A stretch of DNA of 9,545 bases from Sulfurimonas sp. (GTDB lineage: Bacteria; Campylobacterota; Campylobacteria; Campylobacterales; Sulfurimonadaceae). Below the pieces are notes generated by a model. It was given only the letters and a program-made list of their open reading frames with translations. It ran no database searches and was not told the DNA's origin. The translations under genes were made by a program, and so were the position numbers. The stretch covers positions 1-9,545 of the forward strand of contig JAUSKV010000357.1 of NCBI GenBank assembly GCA_030646745.1. The letters are read 5' to 3'. Below are positions 1-6,108 of this stretch, piece after piece (position 1 is the stretch's first letter; every line of letters starts with the position of its first letter).

Positions 1-340
1 CTACTACGCAGTGAATTCTATTTGGCACCCTAGCCAGATAAGAAGCAATCATGCCTAGCAGTCCGGCTTTTGGCGTTAGTGTATATACAATGGATGGGCG
101 TTTCTTTATAAAATAAAAGAACAATTGTAGTAACACTTTTAAATCTTTGAAAAAATTTATTTTCCTATTAAAATCAACTACTTGAATGGAGACATTTTCA
201 AATTTTTCGATACTTTTTATATTCTTAGAATTGGATGTAATTATTTCTACTTCATAATAGTTGGATAAAAATTTCGCCTGTCCTTTGAGCCATGTCTCCA
301 ACACGACCGGAACGGTTACGACAATAACTAACTTATTCAT
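1..340 (-). CDS. Glycosyltransferase, GT4-like N-terminal domain (3' part cut by window edge)
   Basis: My own translation from the ATG at 340-338 gives 113 residues, open to the left edge, beginning MNKLVIVVTVPVVLETWLKG. An N-terminal beta strand is followed by a segment (about residues 85-110) reading IVYTLTPKAGLLGMIASYLA and then RVPNRIHCVV. The 'TPKAGLLGMIAA-LA-VP-RIH' pattern is characteristic of the N-terminal, acceptor-binding half of GT-B glycosyltransferases of the GT4/EpsD type that build O-antigen, capsule or exopolysaccharide repeats on the inner face of the membrane. The donor-binding C-terminal half (with its EX7E-type motif) lies outside the window, so donor sugar and linkage cannot be stated. 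The ATG overlaps the TGA of the upstream epimerase gene (ATGA), which suggests translational coupling. The SD is weak (AGAAG, about 10 nt upstream). Family confidence is good; specificity is unknown. Confidence 0.82.
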   Translation of the reverse strand, partial: MNKLVIVVTVPVVLETWLKGQAKFLSNYYEVEIITSNSKNIKSIEKFENVSIQVVDFNRKINFFKDLKVLLQLFFYFIKKRPSIVYTLTPKAGLLGMIASYLARVPNRIHCVV

Positions 341-1155
341 GTATGCAATTCTTCTTTCAAAAATTGTTGCACTTCTTTAAATGTTTTTTTGCCTGTCAAA
401 TTTATCAATAACTGATTATCGGCTGTAGAAATTTTCAATTCATTTTTTGTTATGTTATCTACCGAAATATCAATCTTATTGTTTTTCAAATAATCAAGAA
501 TAGTTTTAATCGATATGCCGTTTCCTGTTCCTATGTTTAGAATAGGAGTATCTTTGCTATTCAAAAGTTTTGTATAAACCTCAACAACATCGTTTATATG
601 TATAAAATCTCTTATAGCATTGCCGTTGTTTACAATAGTAAGTTTTTGATGGGTTTTATGTGATTTGATTATTTTACTGATAATTGAAAAATTGTCATGC
701 CCGCCGTACATGTTAAAGATTCTGGCAATTGTATAGTCGATGTGATTGTCACTACAATATTTCTCTATAAGTTTTTCGTTTGCCACTTTGAGTGATGCAT
801 GCAGATTCATGGGTTTGAGTTCATCTTTTTCATTGCATAAAATATTGTTCCCGTAAACGGAGCTGCTGCTTGTGTAAATGATTTTATTTATTTGTGTATC
901 TTTAAAATAATCTAATACTTTTGCAGTTATAAGAATGGCATTTGTTACATACTCATGCGCACTGTCAAGTTCATTTAATTGTGATGCAGGTTGAAAGTTA
1001 TTGAAAATGATGTTTATTTTTTTCTCTTTAAACTCATTTAAAATATTGATATTATTTGAGATTTCTCTTGATGACAATAACATGCAATTATCTAATTTTT
1101 TTGATAAAGCATTTGAGAGATTGCTATTTTTTCCAATTATAATAGTTTTGTACAC
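337..1155 (-). CDS. Divergent NAD-dependent epimerase/dehydratase (extended SDR family)
   Basis: This 272-residue protein has the extended-SDR layout: an N-terminal Rossmann strand (YKTIIIGKNS, residues 2-11), the active-site Ser strand IIYTSSSSVYGN (92-103), the helix LHASLKVANEKL (118-129), RIFNMYGG (145-152) and RDFIHINDVVEVY (182-194). The last motif is typical of nucleotide-sugar epimerases and dehydratases. Two key sites are unusual. The glycine-rich NAD loop expected as GxxGxxG reads G8-K-N-S11-N-L-S14, and the YxxxK active-site Tyr is His119 (H-A-S-L-K123). It may act on a nucleotide sugar with altered chemistry, or have lost activity. At 272 residues it is shorter than the usual 310-340 of this family. 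The start is GTG: an AAGGA Shine-Dalgarno sits 8 nt upstream and an in-frame stop lies just beyond it, with no ATG available. It follows the deacetylase gene after 42 bp. Substrate unknown. Confidence 0.8.
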   Translation of the reverse strand: MYKTIIIGKNSNLSNALSKKLDNCMLLSSREISNNINILNEFKEKKINIIFNNFQPASQLNELDSAHEYVTNAILITAKVLDYFKDTQINKIIYTSSSSVYGNNILCNEKDELKPMNLHASLKVANEKLIEKYCSDNHIDYTIARIFNMYGGHDNFSIISKIIKSHKTHQKLTIVNNGNAIRDFIHINDVVEVYTKLLNSKDTPILNIGTGNGISIKTILDYLKNNKIDISVDNITKNELKISTADNQLLINLTGKKTFKEVQQFLKEELHT

Positions 1156-1163
1156 TCTACTTT

Positions 1164-1168
1164 TCCTT
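1164..1168 (-). promoter_or_regulatory. Shine-Dalgarno of the epimerase gene, supporting a GTG start
   Basis: On the minus strand this reads AAGGA, 8 nt before the GTG at 1155-1153. Reading upstream in the same frame, a TGA is met after a few codons with no other start between, so GTG is the only reasonable initiation codon. Confidence 0.65.
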
Positions 1169-1197
1169 TTTCATATTCCAAAAAAAAATCCATAAAG

Positions 1198-2133
1198 TCA
1201 TAGTTTTTTCATACATGTTGACTCCATATTAAATTTCTGTTGCAATATTTTGTAATACTGCACTATTTCTTCTAAATTTACTAAGTTTTCTTTTGTATAA
1301 ATACCGAAATTATGAGGATGCCACCATAAATGATACTGCTCGCCTTTCTTAGCTGCAGTAAACATCTCATTTTTGATTCGTCTAATCATTAATTTATTTA
1401 AGATTATACAATTTTTGTAAGGTCTCAAGAATCTATTGCCTGTTGTTTCTATTAAACCACTAACAGCAATCGCACGGCTTGAATTATAGCCTGTGATATT
1501 GATAAAACTATCAATAAATCTTAAGACCCTGCCAAAGATATTTGTTTTTTGACCCTTTTTATAAATCCAATGTTTTGGATTACTTCTAAAATGTGTGAAG
1601 CCATATTCTCTAAGAATATTTAAATAATCTTCATTTATTTCATTTTTCGGAAATACAAAACTTTTCAAATCTAGAGCAAACTTTTCTTTTGCTACATTTA
1701 CGGCAGATTTTATATCTGCTTCAAACTGCTTTGCGTTTTGCCCATCTTCTTTACAATAAAAGTGCGAATAGGAGTGACTTGCAATTTCTTGGTTCGGATA
1801 ACTTAAAATTAATTTTATAATATCATGTGCATAGTGAAAATTATCATTTTGTTCATCCATCCCGATTTTGCAAGTATATGAATTTAATTTACTGTCATCA
1901 TAGGTTGGCATAATGCTTGGTTTGTATTTTTCATAATCACTTTTATTTTCATTAAATAAAAAACCGACAACCGCCCAGCTTACATGCATGTCAAATTTTT
2001 TAAATAATTCCAACATCTCTTTTATGGCGTTTCTTGTGCCTTTTAAATTTTCGTCATAGCTGTCATTTAATGTATCAAAAACACCCCATTTTAATTCACA
2101 ATCCAGGCTGATGATAAATTTAGCATTTTCCAA
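1198..2133 (-). CDS. Polysaccharide deacetylase-like protein (NodB/CE4 fold), cytoplasmic
   Basis: This 311-residue protein shows the divergent NodB homology motifs of uncharacterised CE4-type deacetylases from EPS and O-antigen loci. SLDCELKWG (residues 9-17) has D11 in place of the usual TFDD motif. EIASHSYSHF (116-125) supplies the metal-binding pair H120/H124 (HSxxH). FVFPKNE (159-165) stands in the RxP position, and LWWHPHNFG (269-277) carries the C-terminal His motif. There is no signal peptide or membrane segment, so it probably acts in the cytoplasm, on a nucleotide-linked or lipid-linked N-acetyl sugar rather than on finished polymer. The start is TTG, supported by a strong SD. The gene overlaps the acyltransferase gene upstream by 14 bp. 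Together with the preceding PLP enzyme and acyltransferase it makes an amino-sugar modification block. The fold is fairly certain; the substrate is inferred. Confidence 0.85.
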   Translation of the reverse strand: MENAKFIISLDCELKWGVFDTLNDSYDENLKGTRNAIKEMLELFKKFDMHVSWAVVGFLFNENKSDYEKYKPSIMPTYDDSKLNSYTCKIGMDEQNDNFHYAHDIIKLILSYPNQEIASHSYSHFYCKEDGQNAKQFEADIKSAVNVAKEKFALDLKSFVFPKNEINEDYLNILREYGFTHFRSNPKHWIYKKGQKTNIFGRVLRFIDSFINITGYNSSRAIAVSGLIETTGNRFLRPYKNCIILNKLMIRRIKNEMFTAAKKGEQYHLWWHPHNFGIYTKENLVNLEEIVQYYKILQQKFNMESTCMKKL

Positions 2134-2902
2134 AAAAGTTCTCCTTGATTTTAAAAAGCATCTTCAACCGATCTCTAAAAAAATCATGAAATTGCAAATA
2201 TATTTTAAATTTTAGTAAAAAATATTTTATGTAACTTTTAAATGTCCTACAATTAACCTTAAGATAAATAGGCTTTTTTTGCTTTGTCCATTCCATTTTA
2301 TACTCTTGTTCACCATTCATAAAATCAAATATTACATATTTTTTAGATTCTATTAAATTTAATAATAATCTATAAAGTAAAAACTTTCCTAAACTGAATT
2401 TTTTATATTTATTTTCTGTTGTGGTTGTATATTGATAAAAATAAGCTGTTTGATCATTTGATAAACAATAAGCATAGGATAGCAGTTTTTTATTTTCATC
2501 ATATAGGACTGCTAAAAAAGCATTATCGGATTTTGACAACTCTATCATGGCTTCTTTATATTTTTCAAAACCCTCTTTACACTTCCAAGATGTAGATAAA
2601 TATTCATCTTTCCATCTTTGATTAAATAAATCAAAAACCTGATCTAAAAAAAAGTTTAAATCATTATTATCGGTCACTATTTCAAAAGATAATTTACCGA
2701 AAGTATCTTCATACATTCTTGCAGAGCGTTTTATGTTGTACCAAAATTTAGATTTATGTGCAGAATTAAACTCTTCAACCGTTTTGGGTAAAATCAAATA
2801 AGGTGCATAGATATATTTGACATACAGATTTTCATCCTCCATAGCATCTTCTGTAACCATAGTTGGATATTGATTGTATTTATTTTTTATATAATCAAAC
2901 AT
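2120..2902 (-). CDS. FemAB/BioF2-type GNAT acyltransferase (Acetyltransf_6-like)
   Basis: This 260-residue protein shows the double-GNAT pattern of the FemAB/BioF2-like family. Residues 52-66 (KFWYNIKRSARMYED) match the basic 'K-R-N-R-R' helix of the family. Residues 128-157 hold the core strands (FLAVLYDENKKLLSYAY and QTAYFYQY). Residues 191-205 (IFDFMNGEQEYKMEW) are the hallmark 'FDFxxGxExYKxxW' motif. Members move acyl or aminoacyl groups onto amino groups, and in polysaccharide loci they are thought to N-acylate amino sugars; that role is inferred here. I choose the ATG at 2902 over an in-frame TTG at 2908. A GAAGAG SD is 8 nt from the ATG but too close to the TTG, and the ATG overlaps the upstream TGA by 8 bp. 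The C terminus (about 220-250) is basic and aromatic and may touch the membrane. No signal peptide. Confidence 0.82.
   Translation of the reverse strand: MFDYIKNKYNQYPTMVTEDAMEDENLYVKYIYAPYLILPKTVEEFNSAHKSKFWYNIKRSARMYEDTFGKLSFEIVTDNNDLNFFLDQVFDLFNQRWKDEYLSTSWKCKEGFEKYKEAMIELSKSDNAFLAVLYDENKKLLSYAYCLSNDQTAYFYQYTTTTENKYKKFSLGKFLLYRLLLNLIESKKYVIFDFMNGEQEYKMEWTKQKKPIYLKVNCRTFKSYIKYFLLKFKIYLQFHDFFRDRLKMLFKIKENFFGKC
2141..2146 (-). promoter_or_regulatory. Strong Shine-Dalgarno that fixes the TTG start of the deacetylase
   Basis: The minus strand reads AAGGAG, then a 7-nt spacer, then TTG at 2133-2131. It is one of the best SD matches in the window and lies inside the 3' end of the acyltransferase gene. 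It supports the non-ATG start, which also places the conserved SLDCE motif at the usual distance from the N terminus. Confidence 0.75.
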
Positions 2903-3929
2903 CGGCAATTCTCTTCATTATTTTCAATACTTTTTTATCAATCGGCAATAACAGTATTCTATTCCACAATCTATCATTACTATTCATTTTGTGAAAAGTC
3001 GGCCATGTATATGCATCAATCGATTCTTCTTTTAATAGAGCCAATAAACTATCTCTTTGCTCTTTATTATCGCATTTAATCGGGTATGCCTGTAACACAT
3101 TACTCTCGATTAATGTTTTAGAAAACAGAGATTTATAAACTCTATTTTCTAAAAAAATTTCATTATACTCTTTGGCTAACTTTTGTTTTTCAATAATGAT
3201 TCTATCAAAATTGATATGCTTTAGTAAAAAATAATATATTCCGCACAAATTCATGCCATAGTTATAATTTATATACTGGTTATCTGTTATAACCATTTTC
3301 TCTATATCTTTGTTTATATACTTATTTTGACCCAACAATGACAAAATATTTTTAATCAACAGTACAAAAGTCCTTTTAACAAAAACACTGAAATTAATAA
3401 ATCTGTTTTTTCTATCAAATTTTCCTATTGCTATTGAGCCAACTTGAAAAGGCAAATTTTTATATATGCTCGATATTAAATAATCATAGTTATATTCTTT
3501 TTTAAAATCATGATGTACCAAAGATAAAAAAGAGTGTGCGGCATCTTTTACAATGATAATATTTTTGTTTTTTAAGAATATTTCCAACTCTTTATCAACA
3601 TGCGTTTCAATCCCGAAATAGTCCACAAAAAAGATTAATTTTGTTGTATCTGAAATGAGAGTTCTAATTTCTTTAGAGTCAAAATTCATATTTTCATCTA
3701 TTGAATAAAACTTTATATTTTTTGTAAACGGCAAAATACTCTCTATAACCGTACTGCATAAATAATCAGGCAACAAAACTTCATCATCCGTAGATATATT
3801 ATTTTGATTACATATCTCGAATATAGCTTCTCTTGAATATGTAAACATTTCAAAGTTTTTCTTTGCAATAATATTTTTACTTGTACTTAAATATGTTTTA
3901 AAAATGGAGCCGTCTCTTGAAATAAACAT
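2895..3929 (-). CDS. DegT/DnrJ/EryC1-like PLP-dependent aminotransferase
   Basis: This 344-residue, fold-type I PLP protein is of the kind found in exopolysaccharide clusters. Visible landmarks in order: YSREAIFEIC (31-40, the small-domain entry 'GR-AL'), DEVLLPDYLCSTVIESIL (49-66), LIFFVDYFGI (98-107), KDAAHSF (128-134; D129 is the residue expected to pair with the PLP pyridine nitrogen), and SSIYKNLPFQVGSIAIG (153-169), where K157 aligns with the Schiff-base lysine of the 'SFRKxxPVPDGG' motif. AYTWPTFHK (306-314) and RILLLPID (324-331) also fit the family. It is slightly shorter than typical DegT sugar aminotransferases (370-400). It could aminate a keto-sugar nucleotide, but no keto-sugar partner specific to it is obvious. 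The start ATG is clear although the SD is weak, and a 10-bp gap separates it from the glycosyltransferase upstream. Base composition is very AT-rich. The fold is confident; the substrate is unknown. Confidence 0.82.
   Translation of the reverse strand: MFISRDGSIFKTYLSTSKNIIAKKNFEMFTYSREAIFEICNQNNISTDDEVLLPDYLCSTVIESILPFTKNIKFYSIDENMNFDSKEIRTLISDTTKLIFFVDYFGIETHVDKELEIFLKNKNIIIVKDAAHSFLSLVHHDFKKEYNYDYLISSIYKNLPFQVGSIAIGKFDRKNRFINFSVFVKRTFVLLIKNILSLLGQNKYINKDIEKMVITDNQYINYNYGMNLCGIYYFLLKHINFDRIIIEKQKLAKEYNEIFLENRVYKSLFSKTLIESNVLQAYPIKCDNKEQRDSLLALLKEESIDAYTWPTFHKMNSNDRLWNRILLLPIDKKVLKIMKRIADV
2911..2916 (-). promoter_or_regulatory. Shine-Dalgarno that decides the acyltransferase start
   Basis: The minus strand reads GAAGAG, 8 nt before ATG 2902-2900. 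It is only 2 nt before the alternative in-frame TTG at 2908-2906, which makes the longer form unlikely. Confidence 0.55.
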
Positions 3930-3939
3930 GTAAATTATT

Positions 3940-4848
3940 TTATACCCGTTTGAGTAATTGCAAAGTTTGAAATGCCATATTCATTGGCATAAAAGATATA
4001 AATCTCAATATAAGTCCCTTAAAATTAAAGAAAGAAATTTTATTTAATTTCTTTCTCACTTCAACACCGGACTTCTCAAACATATTTAAAGCATCTCTAA
4101 AAACCAATTCATTATATATATTTACTCTCATCTCTTTAGTAAAATCCTTTTTAAATCTTTTTTTAAATCTAAGATACATATATTTTAACTCTTTTGGGTA
4201 AGTTGAATGCAAAACTTTACTAAAATTATTACTATGAATTCTCCATTTACCTAGTATTTCATCTATATAATATACCTCTCCATAAAAACAGACCATGCTT
4301 AATAAATCTCGATCGCCAATCATATTAAAATCTTTACCAAAATATAATGCATTGTCAATCATAATGCTTCTTCTTACAATAACGGTTTCTAAAGAAAAAT
4401 GATATTTACTTACTATTTCATTAAAAATATATCCGGAAGGTAAAATTTTTTTATTAGCAATTTTTTCTTGATTTGTGTCTGAATTAAAAAAGATTGTATT
4501 AGTGTGAACCAAAACTACTTGTTTATTATTTTCTAAAATATCAACTTGCTTTTCTAGTTTAGTAATCATCCATAAATCATCACAATCCAAGAAAGCCAAA
4601 TATTCCCCTTGGCAATATTCTAACGCACAATTCCTGCCCTCGTATAGAGATGTGTGTCGCGGTGCATAAAAATACTTTATTCTTTCATCATCATACGATT
4701 TAACTATTTTTGCACTATCATCGGTTGATTGATTATCCCAAAAGATGATTTCAAAGTTTTGATATGTTTGATTTATCACACTATCAATAGCTTCTTTTAA
4801 ATATTTATCACTGTTATAACAGTTCATTAAAATTGATACTTTTGCCAT
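3940..4848 (-). CDS. Family 2 glycosyltransferase (GT-A fold)
   Basis: This 302-residue protein starts MAKVSILMNCYNSDKYLKEA, the classical GT2 opening. It continues with DSVINQTYQNFEIIFWDNQS (22-41; nucleotide-binding D38), then GRNCALEYCQGEYLAFLDCDD (71-91), in which D88-x-D90-D91 is the metal/nucleotide-sugar DxD. Residues 178-185 (GDRDLLSM) occupy the place of the acceptor-side ED motif, and WRIHSNNFS (202-210) closes the catalytic domain. The basic C-terminal tail (about 218-300) has no convincing transmembrane helix, so it is likely a peripheral inner-membrane enzyme adding one sugar to the lipid-linked repeat. I prefer the ATG at 4848 (TGATG junction with the reductase stop) to the in-frame TTG one codon upstream, because the GAG-type SD is better spaced for it. 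Donor and acceptor cannot be read from the sequence. Confidence 0.9.
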   Translation of the reverse strand: MAKVSILMNCYNSDKYLKEAIDSVINQTYQNFEIIFWDNQSTDDSAKIVKSYDDERIKYFYAPRHTSLYEGRNCALEYCQGEYLAFLDCDDLWMITKLEKQVDILENNKQVVLVHTNTIFFNSDTNQEKIANKKILPSGYIFNEIVSKYHFSLETVIVRRSIMIDNALYFGKDFNMIGDRDLLSMVCFYGEVYYIDEILGKWRIHSNNFSKVLHSTYPKELKYMYLRFKKRFKKDFTKEMRVNIYNELVFRDALNMFEKSGVEVRKKLNKISFFNFKGLILRFISFMPMNMAFQTLQLLKRV

Positions 4849-5711
4849 CAAATCTCACTTTTTAAATCTATTATATATTTTGCGAGAGACTCTTCCCAAC
4901 TTCCCATGACATTTAAACCCAACATGTTCAACTTGTAATTAATTGCCGATTCATTATGTGATACAGGTGCAACTCTTGCAAACATTCCATCAGGTGCAAT
5001 ATTCACATTACATCTAACATCAAATAATTCAACAATTTTTTTAACATAATCATATCTTGATATATTAACAGCTCCATTTACACAATTAAAAATACCGTAT
5101 TGATTTTTTTCAATTAAGATTTGTATCTGTTTAACAAAATCAACAACATATGTTGGATTCCCTATTTGAGTATTGTCAGAATAAAGAGCATCATTATTGC
5201 TTGCTTCTAAAAATCTTTTATAAACAAAATTCTTATTATGAGTTTTTTCTCCGCCATAAAGCCAACCGGTTCTGAGTATCAGATATTTACTCAAATGATT
5301 TTGAACTACAAGCTCGCCTTCATATTTCGATTTATGATGAATTGTTGAAGGATTGGCTTTATCGAACTCTGTATATGGTGTATTTTTGCCTCTGCCATAG
5401 ATTCCCGTGCTAGAGATGTAGATAAATAGCACATCTTTACCGATGCAGTAATTAACCAAATTTTGTGTTCCGATAGTATTTATTTTATACGCCTTGTCTC
5501 TATTCACTTCACAAACTTCCACGTCTGTATAAGCAGCTGTGTGAATAATTATGTCTGGTTTGAAAATCTCTAGCTTTTTTGAAACCATATTTAAATCGGT
5601 AATATCAAATTCACTCCCAAAACCGATAGTGTCTTTATTGCCAAAATAATTCATTAGGGCAGAACCAAGCATTCCTCTTGCGCCTGTAACTAAAACTTTT
5701 TTACCATTCAT
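4848..5711 (-). CDS. RmlD-like NAD(P)-dependent sugar-nucleotide reductase (probable CDP-4-keto-6-deoxyhexose reductase)
   Basis: This 287-residue SDR has the length and layout of dTDP-4-dehydrorhamnose reductase. Landmarks are KVLVTGARGMLGSAL (5-19, intact GxxGxxG), DITDL (36-40), DIIIHTAAYTDVEVCE (53-68, the 'HxAAYTxVDxAE' motif), YISSTGIYG (98-106), TPYTEFD (111-117), HHKSKYEGE (125-133), LILRTGWLYG (144-153) and GNPTYVVDFV (184-193). The active-site Tyr of YxxxK is His125 (H-H-K-S-K129), which is unusual for RmlD itself. It lies directly after the CDP-glucose dehydratase and the RmlC-like cupin, so the most economical role is reduction of the C4 keto group of a CDP-linked 6-deoxyhexulose. 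That assignment is from context. The ATG overlaps the end of the cupin gene by 11 bp, with a GAG-type SD 7 nt upstream. Confidence 0.83.
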   Translation of the reverse strand: MNGKKVLVTGARGMLGSALMNYFGNKDTIGFGSEFDITDLNMVSKKLEIFKPDIIIHTAAYTDVEVCEVNRDKAYKINTIGTQNLVNYCIGKDVLFIYISSTGIYGRGKNTPYTEFDKANPSTIHHKSKYEGELVVQNHLSKYLILRTGWLYGGEKTHNKNFVYKRFLEASNNDALYSDNTQIGNPTYVVDFVKQIQILIEKNQYGIFNCVNGAVNISRYDYVKKIVELFDVRCNVNIAPDGMFARVAPVSHNESAINYKLNMLGLNVMGSWEESLAKYIIDLKSEI

Positions 5712-6108
5712 ACTTTATCTCATCTATTGCAATGCTTTTTGCTTCACTGGGGTCATGTTCCATTGATGCTAGATTCAGCAACATACTATTTTCTCCAATG
5801 CCCCTGAATGCCACCCACAAACCTTTTGCTACAGTTAATCTTTGATAATTATTTTGAGACAGTCTTACATTAAAGAACTGATTTATCACATCATCGTACA
5901 CGACGAACTCTATTTCACCGATTGCTACGACTAAGTTTAAAGTCATCTTTGTATGTTTTTTCCAGCCCTTTATATCATCTTTATTTACGGTTGAGAAGTA
6001 AGCCTCTCCAAATCCATCAAACCCATTATCGCTTTTTTTCATAGCATGGAACACATCGCCCTTTGGATTGTGTATTTGCTTTAATGGTGTTAAAATCACT
6101 CCGTCCAC
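5701..6108 (-). CDS. Short RmlC-like cupin, probable CDP-4-keto-6-deoxyglucose epimerase
   Basis: This 135-residue single-domain cupin is related to dTDP-4-dehydrorhamnose 3,5-epimerase. It contains MDGVILTPLKQIHNPKGDVF (1-20), GEAYFSTVN (34-42), IKGWKKHTKMTLNLVVAIG (46-64, His52 conserved), FVVYDD (68-73), QRLTVAKGLWVAF (89-101) and LLNLASMEHDP (110-120). It is shorter than true RmlC (about 180). The RmlC catalytic His of 'RGLH' appears to correspond to Lys50, so the reaction may differ: 3- or 5-epimerisation alone, or isomerisation. Placed between rfbG and an RmlD-like reductase, it presumably acts on CDP-4-keto-6-deoxy-D-glucose. The start is GTG. A second in-frame GTG at 6099 would give a 4-bp GTGA overlap with rfbG, but the N-terminal 'DGV' is typical of relatives and a GAG SD precedes the first GTG, so I keep 6108. 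Confidence 0.8.
   Translation of the reverse strand: MDGVILTPLKQIHNPKGDVFHAMKKSDNGFDGFGEAYFSTVNKDDIKGWKKHTKMTLNLVVAIGEIEFVVYDDVINQFFNVRLSQNNYQRLTVAKGLWVAFRGIGENSMLLNLASMEHDPSEAKSIAIDEIKYEW

Noticed and set aside
1157..1174. Five-codon minus-strand mini-ORF (MKKEK) just before the epimerase GTG
   Set aside because: It overlaps the epimerase Shine-Dalgarno and could be imagined as a leader peptide, but it has no proper ribosome site of its own and such a short ORF is expected by chance.
1001..1195. 64-codon plus-strand ORF
   Set aside because: It lies opposite the epimerase gene, is rich in Phe/Ile/Leu as expected from the complement of an AT-rich gene, and has no recognisable motif.
1156..1197. 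T-rich spacer considered as a rho-independent terminator
   Set aside because: The T9 run on the minus strand is not preceded by a GC-rich inverted repeat, so a terminator is not supported and read-through into the epimerase gene is assumed.
2870..3079. 69-codon plus-strand ORF with hydrophobic, Tyr-rich product
   Set aside because: It is antisense to the ends of the acyltransferase and PLP genes. The hydrophobicity comes from the reverse complement of Lys/Asn-rich codons, and no family features are seen.
2895..3929. PLP enzyme as the missing RfbH (CDP-4-keto-6-deoxyglucose-3-dehydrase)
   Set aside because: RfbH carries His instead of the PLP Lys, is over 430 residues long and has iron-sulfur cysteines. 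This protein has Lys157 in the Schiff-base position, is 344 residues, and lacks such a cysteine cluster.
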